Source: Isoetes engelmannii
Lineage: Eukaryota; Streptophyta; Lycopodiopsida; Isoetales; Isoetaceae
Reading direction: 5' to 3'
NCBI GenBank assembly: GCA_011763485.2
Contig: JAANSK020280824.1
Span: 1-20,610 of the forward strand
DNA: 20,610 bases
This document shows, piece after piece, positions 5,755 through 17,139 of this stretch. Each line of letters opens with the position of its first letter. The first letter of the stretch is position 1. The translations under genes were made by a program, and so were the position numbers. A model generated the notes under the pieces. The model was given only the letters and a program-made list of their open reading frames with translations, made no database searches and had not been told where the DNA came from.

Positions 5755-7963
5755 CTAGGCAGGAACTTTCGAAATCAGATCGATCACCATTTGTTTGGTT
5801 GGCAGACAAGGAATTGCCCCCCTTCCAGTAGTAGTAAGCGCACCACATGCGTTTGCAAATAAAAGAGCGTTCCTGAGAGCTTTCTCATCCTGCAGAATCT
5901 CCAAATGGTATGGATTATGCTTTTGTTACACAGTAAATCCTCGTAGGCATATTCAATTTGATCATTATCAAATCTCTAACCTAGTTCCATTAATTCAAGT
6001 TGATTGCTGCTGTATACTAACCTCATACAAGGATGTATCCTGCACAAGCTGGCTTAAAATCCCCCCAACAAATGCATCACCAGCTCCAGTTGTATCAACT
6101 GCCTTAACATCCATACCCGGAACTCTTCCACTAAAGTCCTGTAGAAAACGCATTCTTCTCATCATTCCTTGTTGACAAAAGTATTGGTACTAAACAAAGG
6201 GATTTTGTTTTGATTTATCTTTAATTTAGTCCTGAAGTGCTTGTTACTATGTTTTGTTCTTTGATAAGCTTCTTAAATGGTCTTGCTTCATCATATTTTT
6301 TATGTCAATGCTACCTTTGTGTAGTAGCGACAGCCATCTCTGCCCTCAGTCACAAGAAGCAACTTCAGTCCTGGGTGCATAAGGGACCTTGCAGATTCAT
6401 CACTATAAGCGTCTCTCCCCTCAGTAAGAAAGGTAATTTCCTCCTCACTTATCTTCATCAAATAAGTAGAAAGCATCCAATTGAGAACTCCAGATATTGC
6501 CATCAAAACAATGCTAACTGAAAAAATACCTTGATAATGTCGACTTCATTCCAAATGCTCAGTATACCTTTCCGAGCTGCTTCTGGTGAAGACCACAAAG
6601 GCAATCTTAGATTAGGATCGTAAGAGAGAAGAACACCAGCTTCCTTTGCAAGCTTCATTGCATGGAGGTGTGCAGATTTACAAGGCTCCGCTATGAGGCT
6701 GATAGAACCAAAATGTAGAATTGAAGCCTGCAATTTCAAGACATTGATACATGAGTAGACGATGTTCTGTTGTGGATCTATGTTCTGATGGAACATTTAC
6801 AATGTAGCCCTAAAGACCTGGAGGAGACATCAGGAATCCCTTTTAACTCCAGGATCATAATTGTTGCTGAGAATATGACCAGCTAAATTGAGCAGTTACC
6901 TTTGAGATTAATGAAAGCCTAGCTGGAGGGGTATATCTGACCTAACAATCCTAGTGGTAGCGCATTATTTAGCCATATAACTTGTCTTCCAAAGATAGAG
7001 CAAGGTCCAAAGATTTTTTGAGAATAACAAAATTGCTAGTAGCTAATACGCAAGCAAGATGAGGTTAGCATGAGATTAACCTCTAACCTGTTGTATCAGG
7101 TCAGTATCCAGCTCAGATGGCTGAAGCAACATATCCGCGCTTGGATTACGATAGAACATAAACTCACGCTCACCATCATGTCTTAAGGTTACAAAAGCCA
7201 AAGCCGTCCGAGCTCCAGGATCAAATCTCATGCCTCTACTTTGTACTTTGTTTTCTTTCAAGATGTCTACTAGCATGTAACCAAATTCATCCGCGCCAAC
7301 CTGGGTAAGAAAGACTTTGCATATCATGGTTGACATCACATACAATGTTTATATAATGTGTGAAGCAAACTGCAAATCTATTTGCAAGTTACCCTAAAGC
7401 CATACTGGTTTTGTAAATGTAATTTTCTCTTTTAAAATGTTTGAACAAATGTGTGGAAGAAAACCTTTCCAATGAAAGCTGAATGCCCACCAAGTCGTGC
7501 AATTCCAACTGCCACATTAGCAGGTGCTCCACCAGGTGCCTTCTTAAATGCAGGTGCTTCACCAAGAGAAACACCTCCAACTGTGGGAACAAAATCAATG
7601 AGCAGTTCGCCCAAGCATACGACCACTTTATCTTTTTTATATGTTTGCTCTCCATTAATGCCACATCTCACTACAAAATCTGCCCAAATTGTCAGAAATA
7701 TCAGTATGCTGATAGTAGTACATGTGCTAGCATCTCTTATTCACAAAAAGCAGGTTAATGGTAGAGATCAAACCTTGTCTAGTATCTCTAAATCCCATCT
7801 CGGCATACCTGCTGCTTCTGTAACACAACAGCTTCTTAGAAATGCCCTTCAAAGATGATAGTCTACTTCCAGAGCAAAACCTCTGCCATTGTTGATCAAA
7901 GCTACAATTTCTATCTAGTGGTAATACAAGTGAGCTCCCCCCATTGTTCGTGCAAAACGCCAT
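5755..7963 (-). CDS. FRK: Fructokinase (pfkB sugar kinase), probably plastid-targeted
   Basis: Spliced gene of 399 codons including TAG. Exons, minus strand: 7963-7774, 7670-7465, 7300-7088, 6727-6530, 6452-6315, 6138-6022, 5889-5755; all introns are GT-AG and all phases agree. It transfers phosphate from ATP to fructose, giving fructose-6-phosphate. Exon 1 (residues 1-63) is rich in Ser, Arg and Lys and looks like a transit peptide; residues 79-398 form the kinase. Landmarks: [15 protein letters not shown] (79-93), [17 protein letters not shown] (109-125, pfkB signature 1), [42 protein letters not shown], and DTTGAGDAF (330-338) with catalytic Asp336. IIKISEEEI and DFSGRV resemble plastid fructokinases of seed plants. 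No lesion seen. The ATG at 7963 is chosen because the residues before the kinase core have no other in-frame Met in exon 2 and exon 1 splices in phase. Targeting is inferred. Confidence 0.93.
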
Positions 7964-9100
7964 AACTGTAGGGGGGAAAAATCCTGCTCAATTTGGAAGG
8001 AACATTTAATCAGCTCAGAACATAGAAGAAAAATCTTTCAATCAATTACCTGAAGTGGAGTTGGATCTCAGTTCTGGTATGTAAATACTACTGTTTTAGA
8101 AGCTCCGATTAGTGGTCGATTCAACCACAAAAGTAGGAAAAATTTGTGAAGAATGCAGTTCCTTAGCACCGCTTCCGGGGCACCTACTTCGTCCTGTTGC
8201 TATTTGGTATGTGCAGGAAATCGACGGATCTTATTTGACACACCGGATACGTGGTGAGATACCGAGCGTCCAGTGCTTTACAGTGCATTTTTTATCTATT
8301 CGCAGACGGTCCAGATACGTGCTTTTATCCATGATAAATCTGAGCCGTTTGACCCTTTACTTTTTATGCTTTTTCTAACTCCCGGCATATCTCTGCATGT
8401 TTTATTTGTGACCGTCTGCCTTTGGATTTCAAGATAACGAAAGTCTCGTGACAATTGCCGTTTCACGTGTTACATCATGTCTGATTTTGATGTTAACATC
8501 AACAAATAAATTGATGATTTGATGGACATTCTAATGGTTGTGTACTATTTTGTTTATGGGACCCTAGGCATAGTGTGTGAGAAAATAGGATAGTCAAAGG
8601 AATGTCTTATTTGGATGGTGGATGTGTGACCCGTTGTATAAAGGTAACCTAACTGGGAGATTGGACTGGTTAGCTTACCCCTTACAATATCACAAGCGGG
8701 GAGTTTTTTTCTGAGATCTGAAAATTCAAGCCTGCACGCCATAGGCGCCATCGTGACTCAAGCCAGCACACAGACTATTTTGCTCGGTTGATGCAAAACA
8801 GGCTTCTATTCAAGCTTAGTATTTTTCTTGTCTTTAGAAGCATTTCGGCTATACTAGGGCACAACAGGGAAGGGCTATTTTCGAACTGGAGTTGTGCAAT
8901 CTATCGACATGGTTGGAAAACATCAAAGATGAAGCATGAGCGAAAAAGACCTAATCAGGTTATGGATCGGAGAATGGAAATAAGCAACAAGTGTTAGCTG
9001 TGCAGCAGGTAATTCGGAATCAATCGACCCGATTGTCATTCCAGATTGTTGGCCTACGCCACATGGCATCGCGAAAATGCACCACTCTGAGAAAAACGAC
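7964..9100. other. Intergenic region upstream of the fructokinase gene
   Basis: About 1.1 kb between the fructokinase start and the next LINE remnant. It must hold the fructokinase promoter and 5' UTR, but I see no clear TATA box at a convincing distance. Short open stretches on both strands match nothing I recognise. The word CGACCCGATTGT occurs twice (9025-9036 and 9097-9108). Confidence 0.6.
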
Positions 9101-9720
9101 CCGATTGTGATATTGTAGATGTGTATGGTTGCGATTATCTGCTAGGAGGTCACGTCGTCAGCGTATACCGATGTGGTTCATGAGCTGAGCGCCCACCCCC
9201 CCGTGTTCAACAAGCCAATCTTCCAACTAATCAATATATAGGCCAAAGAGCGTTTCCTGATGGTGCCAAACGGCCTGAGCATATAACCTGTACATTGCAT
9301 TTTGCAAGTCGACTAGCTGCCTCAATCTATCCTACAACTTGTCCCGGGGCAATGTCAAAAGCTTTTGCGGAATCCACAAAACAACAATCCAGGTCTTGGC
9401 GGTTGTTCCTGCTATCCTGAATCAGGGCTCTCAGAATGAAAATATGGTCTATGGTGGAGTGTTCGAGTTGGAAGCCTAGAGGGAGCTGGCCATAATGGTG
9501 CGATAAATGGCTAGGCAGTGAGGGTCACCTGCCTTGTATATGGGAACAACTTTGCTAGTGATACACTCCAGGGGGAAGCCTTCTTGCAATGACCATCAAA
9601 GGCCCAGGCCCACTTGAGAAGCTCTGCCTGCATGCCATCTAAGTCTGTCGCCTTGTCATTAGCGAGGTGTTGTAAGCCCATTGTTACATCTGCCTCTGTA
9701 ATGACTAGTGTCGGGCCCAT
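9100..9720 (-). mobile_element. Decayed LINE reverse-transcriptase fragment
   Basis: Reading the minus strand from 9720 downward gives, across several frames, the motif order of a LINE reverse transcriptase. ITEADVTMGLQHLANDKATD (pre-palm helix) is near 9700-9640. It is followed by YKAGDPHCLAIYRTIM near 9530-9490, GFQLEHSTIDHIFILRA near 9480-9430, motif A as FVDSAKAFD at 9383-9354, FGLYID near 9248-9230 and YADD at 9165-9154. At least two internal stretches are missing: between YRTIM and GFQ, and between motif A and FGLYID where GVKQGCPLSP should be. There are several stops and frame changes. It appears to be of the same broad family as the LINE at 17125-18725. No ends or target duplications could be set. 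Confidence 0.85.
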
Positions 9721-10713
9721 CTATGGGGGTAATGTTGCTCGACCCCTTAGTAAATCATAAAGTCTCTGCTCTAGGCTCAAAGATGAAAATTTATGTAGTT
9801 ACCTCTTGATAACCTACTTAGCCAATAAAACCCTAAAATTTTGCAGCAAACTTTTTACAGCATTGGATTACAAGTTTGGAAGATCTGACGCCTGTTCGAT
9901 TAAGCATGTTGGCGCGATTAGATGGTTTGAACATCAGCCAGCCAGCAACAAGGGCAACAAAAAATTTACTGCCCATACCAAGTTTGAAGCATTTTTAAGC
10001 ATATTTCAAGTATATATATATTGGCACATATCCAAAATATACCAGAAACCCACATATGCAAGGGGCAACACAAAAAACAGGCAAAATAAAAGTTATACTA
10101 GAATGGATTAATTGGGCAACCAAAAAAGGGGCAAAATAAAAGTTAGAGAATGGATTAATTAGCAAGTCGCTAATCGACGAGAAGTGATTGACCCAGCCAT
10201 GGTTCGATGCACTGGGTAAAATAGTGGCACATCAACAGTAGTAAAATTCCACACGTTTCCAAGACGAGACACAAAGCATTATTCGACCAGGACGAGAGCA
10301 TGCTAGGACCTGGAGAGCCCATCTTTTCATGCTCCTCGGTGTGCCATTACTAACAAGTCAGTCCAACTGTGAATTGTAAAATTAGATTCTCAAAATATAT
10401 TTATGGAACTTCCAAAACTCCCAATGCTTTTGTATTTGAAAAAATGGTCACCTTTCATCATTCGCTGTACATGTTACAATAACTTCTGAGGTTGGCTTTT
10501 GATAAGCTATAAAAAATGCGCCTTTGCCACCAGTACAAACAGCAGTCTATATCATACAAGTGTTTGTAATTGTCGCAAAGATGGGCTTCAATAAGCTGGC
10601 AGAAAAATTCGCAGCCTTTGTAGAATTGAAAAGGACTTTCATACATGTCCGCAAAATGTCAGTAGTAGTCACTGTAAAATGTTGAAGGCATGGTATATAT
10701 ATATTGATGGAAC
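9721..10713. other. Intergenic region downstream of the MORC gene
   Basis: AT-rich sequence that must include the MORC 3' UTR next to 10713. It holds a short tandem duplication (10062-10160). A 101-codon plus-strand open stretch (9806-10111) has no recognisable domain and is not called as a gene. Confidence 0.6.
10062..10160. repeat. About 50-bp imperfect tandem duplication
   Basis: Unit 1 (10062-10113) and unit 2 (10114-10160) share GGGCAAC, CAAAAAA, GGCAAAATAAAAGTTA and GAATGGATTAATT in the same order, differing by small indels. Confidence 0.85.
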
Positions 10714-13700
10714 TCAATTTTTTATGCCATTAGATTTATCGTTAACGTCCTTCATGAGTTTTATGTACTTGTTCTTAGTTAGCAATAACTCGTTCTGCAA
10801 GCGGTCCACCTAAGAGAAAAGCATTTGACAGACTCAATTAAAATATCAGACCACAAAATAAAATAAAGTAGCACAAGTTTCTACCTTCAATTCCAGCTCC
10901 TTTTTTAGCAGCTCAAAATTATCTACCTACAAATTACAAAAGCAATGTCAAAAACAGGTGATGGCAGAAAATATGTGGCAATCAGCAACCTGGTGTACCT
11001 TGGTTTCCAGCTCCTTCGTTTTCTGCTCTAGCTCCAAATATCTGTCAAAGACACATCTTAGATCCAGGTTTCCACTGGCCCGAAAGAATGAACAAAAGCA
11101 GTACTCTAATGTCCTAAAAGATTTTTAGTGCGTCTACCTCAAGCATAAATGTTTCTTTTCTTCAAGTGCCTCTCGAAGAGAAACATCCGCATTTTGACAA
11201 TGACAACACTTTACCCCCTGGTGGTTATCATCTTCTTGGATGACTAACTGGGAAAAAAAAAAGAAAAATCCTGTTTAGGACCAATTGTGAAGAGAAATGC
11301 CACTTCTAGCAATCCAAGACTTACTTTTTGCACCTGCTCTTCATTGGCACCCAGCCCTTGCAACTGCTCTTCATTGGCACCAGGCCGTTGCCTTTTCAAC
11401 TGTGGGCCAATTTCATTTTCAGCTAGATTCCGCCGCTTTGGATATTCAATGCTCGTCTCTTCAACCTTCACAGTTGTCAATTTATCTGTCTTTGAACTGA
11501 TAGTTCCTCCACTGCCTCCGCTCCTGCTTTGGGGTGCAGATATAGCTTCATTTGTTTGTTGTCTAACAGGCATGTTCTCTGATATACCTGGCAGGTCCTC
11601 AGACAAGAGCCTAGAATTACTAATAACTGGCTTCACATCATCCATATGTGCATGACTTTCTGTAGCTAACGGAGATGGTACAGGATCAGGTGTGGTAGCC
11701 CACGTTGTAGGTGTCGCACTCAAGGGCTGCTGGAATGCACTGTTAGGTATTCCATGGAAGATTGGCATGGGATGTACGGCTGCAGGTAAAGCTAATCCAA
11801 CAACCTCGCTTGCACTAGGTTGTACGACCTTCCGATTTTTCTGTGACTGCGCCTGGTAACCAATGAGCCCACAGTGCAAGTTCCTAGAAAACGTAACGAG
11901 TCAAAAAATGCCAAATCTATGCAATAATCTTAAGTCACAAATATGTCATATTGAAACATTATTGCTTCATAAGAAATGTAAAATACGTTTTTATTAATTT
12001 AAATCCACCTACCAGTACTCAACAGTCATATGCTTCAACCTCGTCTCTAACCGCAAAAGAAGTGCAGTTTTTTCAAAGTCCTGTTTGTCATGTGCAGGCT
12101 CAATAAAATTTGCTTCCAAAACACCTATATATTCATGCACAATATCAGCATTACAGATGCCACCACCAGACTTTTTTGTACAGGAAATAATGGGCTTTTA
12201 AATTGGCACTTACCAACAACCCCCCTTCCTCGACTGCTATTCTCATGAAGAACCTTCCAAAAGGGCTTCAAAGCAAGTTTATTGTTAGCACAATCACAAG
12301 GTAGCAATCAATTGCATTGAACGATAGATCTAGCAGCACAAATTCAGACAAGACGACAATAACTAGGACTTTCTATAGTTCTTAACACATTCTATAGTTT
12401 CTTGTGGAAACAAGCTGCGAAGCAAGCAGCAGGGATGTATATCATACCATGATAAGGCGATTTTTGTGGTAGACATTAAAACCATGGACATTCACCATTG
12501 GAGCCTCTTTTGTAAAGCCAATTGTGGTCAGAACAGACACCTGTTACACAAATTGTCCGCAGAAAGTTTTAAAATAATGTTACACAATCCCCAAAATATG
12601 CTGGGAGGTATACCTCTTTAGTTGCACTGGGACCGCCAACCTGTGGTTTATAGATAATGAATTCAGGGAACTTCAAATCTGCTGCAATGCTATGATGCTC
12701 AACAACTTTGCCTCGCAAGATCATTTGAAAGTTTGGTGACATTCGAAGATAAAGTATAGAAGCATAAACCTGCATAAGAGCGAAACTCAATGCTACAAGC
12801 AATAAACAAGTACACAAGCCTTCATTTGTGAGACAACAGTACGTTGCATTACTTGTTCGTGCTTAGCTTAATATGCATCTAAGCAGTTTTCTTGTTCAGA
12901 AGACTCGCAAGCAGTAATTTATGACGGTTATCACATCTACCAGATCATGCAGCCTTTAACATGTTTAGTAATATACTTAGGGTGCTTACCCGTAATGAAT
13001 ACCTTAGCTGATTAGCTATGTGGGTTTGGGCCAGCTGATATTGAAGCTTGTCCTTTTTGTCTTCTTTCAGGCCTGTTCTGAGCTGAATATCCTGAAAGGC
13101 CAAGGCAAAAGAACTCGCCTTCAAACCCAAGACTTGGAAGGCCAAAATGACTATCAAAGTTCAGAACTAGTAAAGTTTAGAGCTAGCAAACTCACATTTT
13201 CATCAGTATCAAAGTCCAGCTCCAGCACTCCATCGTCATTGAGCCATAAATTATAAACTATAATTTTGGTGCCACATGTTCCTATATCATCAAACTGGAA
13301 ATTTGCAAAACAAAGAAAAGGATGTCACCAGCATTCACCTCGACAGAGTTTCCTGTTTTTAGCACCAACCTGCTTAAGAAGATCAGATTCTGATGTAAAT
13401 GGACCCCACTGCAATATAGTTGACAATGTTTTGAGCCAGTCATCAGCTGTTGTGCGCACAAGCATCTTTGCTTCGGAAGAGTTTTTAGGGTACTCAAAAT
13501 CGAGCTGATGTACAAAAGGACACATAAATATAAAATTGAGGAATAAAAACCACAGACATACATACAATGGGCACAACGATGTCTTCATGGCCAGTTTCGC
13601 GTAGAAAGGTATATGAAAGAAGTCCGACACTCTGTGTAATAGAACTGCCCAAGAATGGATTTCAATACATCATAAACATGTGACAAAAACTCTCCATGCT

Positions 13701-15449
13701 TGTCTAGATGCTAATGCATCTACAATTTGCACTATTAAGATGCATTTGATTAAATGCACACAGACATAAAAATTGGTGTTTGCTGACAACCATAATCCAA
13801 ATGGAGTTTATGATCTTTATTTAATTACAATCCATGTTAAATATTTACTAGTAATAAGATGGTAATGTTTTGAGCTTCCAGGATCTTAAGTCACATTAAT
13901 CAGCTTACCTGCCATGCTTACGACGACTGTATACAATGACATCCGCTCCAAGACGCATTGTGCTAGTTTTGAATCCATTCCCATCTGTTTTGCACTAAAT
14001 ATAGTCAGCAAATGCAAAACGAAAAGTGAAAGACAGCATAGCACCTAGAATCTACCACAAGGTTATATTTGATAGGAAACAAAGACACTGGCAGAATTAG
14101 GCATAATTAGGCTGCTTACACTGGCCAATTGTTGCGTTACTAGCTTTGCGAGAGTAACCCAAGCTCATGCATTGTCTTATATTTTCTGGGTCCATCCCAC
14201 CTCCGTCATCTGTAGGGAGATATGTAAATAATAAAAATCTTCAATCCCGTAAATCAATATGCAATATTACACACCTTGAAAGAGCAAAGCAGGAGTTCCA
14301 TCGCGAGGATTTATAATTTTGTCAACCTTCACAAAAGTCGCCCCATTGGGAACCTGTGTATGCATTTGCAGACCCTAAGAAATAAATAGAAAAAACAACA
14401 GGAAAAGTATGACTATAGATTCCAACCTCATCAATGGCATTGTCCAACAGCTCTGCAATTGCTGCTCACACATTAAATATGGTACTTAGCATTGGCTTTT
14501 GACAAAAATAATATAAAGGGTACATAATTCTACCGTTGCAAGCTATGACTTTATAAAAAAGGGTATTATACATTCAAAACTGCATTGTTGTTGCCATTGG
14601 ACCTATACATGAATCTCCAATGGGAAAACATATGCTAAATACGATAATATGCTAAGTACCTCCAAGAGCCCATTTGTGGGAAGTTGCATTGGAGTGAAGA
14701 AACTTCGGATGAACCCGAATATGATCCATTCCTCCTGAATTCAAAGACAGTGCTATTAAAAATACAAGGACAGCGAAACAGACAATTACATTAACGGTCA
14801 GGCTTTCAGCTAATGCAACTGGAAAGAGGACCAAAGCTTGTAAGTGACTTATGTAACCAATTTTTGTTTCAATTTAAGGGGAGAGAAGTTATCAATAAAA
14901 ACTGTAACATGATCTCAAAGACCTTCAAGAGCAAATCAGATGCCCTTTTACGCACAGCCTAATTCCACTCAATAACCCAGCCACTAGTTTGGTTGCAACA
15001 GAGCTCTACATATAGGCCTAAAAGTTGTCTTTAAGTACCTTGAGGGATAGATTTTTGTACAGTTATCGCATCATAATCACCAGCACTCCAGAAATGCCTG
15101 CAAACGTTCGTGCCCTGTTTACCCTGAATTCATAATGCAAAGGTTAGTATGCAGAACCAAATTACTCACTCCAGTATTCACATTTATGCCCATTCTTTAC
15201 ATGGATGGATCCGTTTTGTAATGGCATTTGAGCTTCCACAGCTATCTTAGTCCTATCAACATGCCCCTCTTCGGTCTTCACAAGAATCTGATTATCTGAT
15301 TGAGGACCTTCTGAAGTTTTTCTTGAATCTTTGGCATTGAGAACTAGTCTTTCACTTGGTTCATGTTCCTCGATTTCATCATCGCTGGAAAGGTCAATTA
15401 CAGCTTGAGTCGCCATCGAATTTGAATTACCAGATGCCATTACTGGCAT
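10714..15449 (-). CDS. MORC: MORC-family GHKL ATPase (microrchidia)
   Basis: 784 codons with stop. Exons, minus strand: 15449-15201, 15123-15039, 14734-14660, 14461-14427, 14353-14275, 14209-14120, 13984-13909, 13629-13566, 13504-13370, 13294-13196, 13091-12990, 12769-12614, 12540-12448, 12265-12214, 12124-12013, 11883-11325, 11247-11138, 11041-10999, 10926-10885, 10809-10714. All introns are GT-AG and in phase. Plant MORCs are nuclear ATPases for gene and transposon silencing and immunity. GHKL motifs: AELLDNAIDE (139-148), DDGGGMD (175-181), GQYGNGFKTSTMRLG (203-217). CRHFWSAGDYD (91-101) and VHPKFLHSNATSHKW (119-133) precede them. The S5-like part holds GFNVYHKNRLI and GVLEANFIEPAHDKQDFE. 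VIDLSSDDE (17-25) resembles a SUMO-interacting motif; PKRR...LKRQR (649-667) a bipartite NLS; 720-770 a coiled coil. A 5' UTR intron ends at 15459. No lesion seen; paralogue not assigned. Confidence 0.95.
11328..11384 (-). repeat. 30-bp in-frame tandem duplication in MORC exon 16
   Basis: Encodes GANEEQLQGL followed by GANEEQVQK (residues 669-687). The two DNA copies share TGCTCTTCATTGGCACC on the plus strand. It lies between the NLS-like region and the coiled coil. Confidence 0.85.
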
Positions 15450-15459
15450 GTTGAGCACC

Positions 15460-16012
15460 TGAAACCAGTAGCGAACAAAGAGCTAAAAATCATCGGCCCG
15501 AAATGTAGGGATTTTAAGAAAATACCTTTCTAAAGGCACCTGAAGTTCAAGAGTTCTTTTCTTTTTTCTTTCTTTTGCTTTGAACAGGAATTTGAATGGA
15601 CAACGATCTAGAGCTCCCCCCAACTCCCTCCAATTTTTTTAAGATGCAAACAAACTAGTACTTGGCCTCCCCTATGGCTCCTTTTGCCCTAACTTCCCCC
15701 TCCATGCTTTAGTTAGAAATAGGCCATGCTTTCTAAATTTATAGTGTAAAAATTTATAAATTCCTTAAATAGCTCTAGCTATTTTTAGAAATTTAAAATG
15801 AGGTTAAGGTTACCTAAATAGAATTTATGAAGAGTATTTTACTTACCTTTTTAACTTTTATATTATATGTTGTGAACACAGTCCTAGATTGGACAACTTA
15901 GATTTCATCATCCAATCTCAGGGCTGAGATTTGATAATGTGCATAGTTTTATGGGAAAAAAAAGTCACTTCTTTTCCCCTTCTTTTTTTTTGGTTAAAGG
16001 TTAGAAAAAATA
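15460..16012. other. MORC upstream region
   Basis: Likely 5' UTR exon and promoter of the MORC gene. A plausible donor (AAAG followed by GTATTTTC on the minus strand, near 15525) would pair with the acceptor before 15458 to remove a short 5' UTR intron. Further right the sequence is AT-rich, with no ORF worth calling. Confidence 0.5.
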
Positions 16013-16153
16013 GGGGAGAGGAAATTACGGCAGATTACAGGGCATTTTTAAAACCTGTAATAGGCTTGTGCCTACGTAGCATGTGCCTATATGTGCCTGT
16101 GCCTACGTGGCTAGGCCTGTGCCTATGTGGCAGGGCCATAATTTCCTCTCCCC
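16013..16153. repeat. 141-bp inverted-repeat (MITE-like) unit with ACGTGGC words
   Basis: Terminal arms GGGGAGAGGAAATTACGGC (16013-16031) and GCCATAATTTCCTCTCCCC (16135-16153) are complementary at 18 of 19 positions. The interior has iterated GTGCCTACGTGGC-like words (about 16069, 16099 and 16119). No target duplication could be recognised. The unit sits about 0.6 kb upstream of the MORC start. Confidence 0.7.
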
Positions 16154-16734
16154 CGGCTCGCGAGGACCTTACCCCGCGAAATAGCCTGCCCCTTAACATT
16201 ATCCCTATCAAAAAGGCCATGGCCTTTTCCGTTTACTAGCTTTAAAAACAACTTATGGAGGAGCAAAGACACATAAAACTTTAGCATATATTTTGATATG
16301 TAATTTACGATGACCGATGAACGAGAAAGAAGACTTGCATCTGTGAATTGGTATCATTTGCCGATTTCAAACATTGATGGGCAATGTTGGCACTCTTTCT
16401 AGTAAAAGATTATTCTTAACGAGTCAATCTGCTAGTATTCTATTTATGGGGCCTTATATGGCATATTTATGATATGCGAGCAAGCTGCAAAGCATTAAGG
16501 GTTGTGCACCTAATTATATATATGATTATTAAAAGAAATACTTTAAAGTTACACGACTCTTGGATCTAGAAATATAGCAAAACCCATCTAAAGCTCTAGG
16601 GGAGACTCTACTAAGGTACAAGGCATTACAAATTGTCCTATGCCATGGACTAGTGTTGAGAGTAATGATCTATAACTTGTATTTGATCTAGCATAAATTC
16701 TGCTGCGGATCTTTCCAACATGTGAATTTGCTAT
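16154..16734. other. Intergenic, nothing recognised
   Basis: Mixed-composition sequence with no supported gene, RNA or repeat on either strand. Confidence 0.5.
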
Positions 16735-17124
16735 GCCTTTACGTCCCCTTTCCCCTGCCTTTTTCTTTCCCCCTCCCTTTTCCCTTTTGCCCTTTTCCTT
16801 TCCTCCTCTCTTTCCTCCTCCCTTTCCCCCCACCCCCCTCCCCCTTTTCCTATTTTTCCCCTTCATTTTCCCCCTTCCTTTTCCCTTTTGCCATTTCCTT
16901 TTTCTTCCCTTTTCTTTCAATTCCCCATTTCTATTTTTTCCCTTCCCTTTTTCCATTTATCTATTTCCCTTTTTACTATCAAATTGTGTGAATCTCGGCC
17001 ACTGGTCCTTTTTTTTTTTCTCTTTTTTCCTTCCTCGCTTTTCTCCTTTTCTCCCTTTCTCCTTTTCTATTTTCCCTTTCATTTTTCTTTTTTCTCCCTT
17101 TCCCCCTCCCTTTTCTCTCTCTGA
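16735..17124. repeat. Pyrimidine-rich low-complexity DNA
   Basis: Nearly pure C/T on the plus strand at 16738-16979 and 17009-17122, made of TTTCCC, CCTTTT and CTCCC words without a strict period. Between the two tracts is ATTGTGTGAATCTCGGCC (16983-17000), which recurs as ATTGAGTGAATCTAGGCC at 18838-18855. Translations of either strand (Pro/Phe/Ser or Lys/Gly/Arg runs) are composition artefacts. Confidence 0.9.
16820..16844 (-). other. Potential G-quadruplex
   Basis: The plus strand has C-runs of 3, 6, 6 and 5 separated by loops TTT, A and T. On the minus strand this is four G-runs with loops of 1, 1 and 3 bases, a strong G4 pattern. Confidence 0.65.
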
Positions 17125-17139
17125 GCAGAACGCACAGAG

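Noticed and set aside
7432-7671. Fructokinase starting within exon 2 at a GTG
   Set aside because: The bases just before are a clear splice acceptor, and an upstream exon with ATG and a transit-peptide-like sequence joins in phase.
8112-8378. 88-codon plus-strand open frame in the fructokinase upstream region
   Set aside because: No family resemblance and no supporting splice or promoter structure.
9806-10111. 101-codon plus-strand open frame downstream of MORC
   Set aside because: No recognisable domain, repeat-derived C-terminus (tandem 50-mer), and position in the presumed 3' flank of the MORC gene.
15160-15200. Alternative MORC exon 1 donor (TGGA followed by GTGAGT)
   Set aside because: It leaves phase 1 and brings a stop right after the next acceptor; the donor at 15200 (GTAAAG) gives phase 0 and the expected protein.
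16588-16956. Lys/Gly/Arg-rich open frame on the minus strand, and Pro/Phe/Ser-rich frames on the plus strand (16722-17143)
   Set aside because: They are translations of the pyrimidine-rich low-complexity tract; composition alone explains them.
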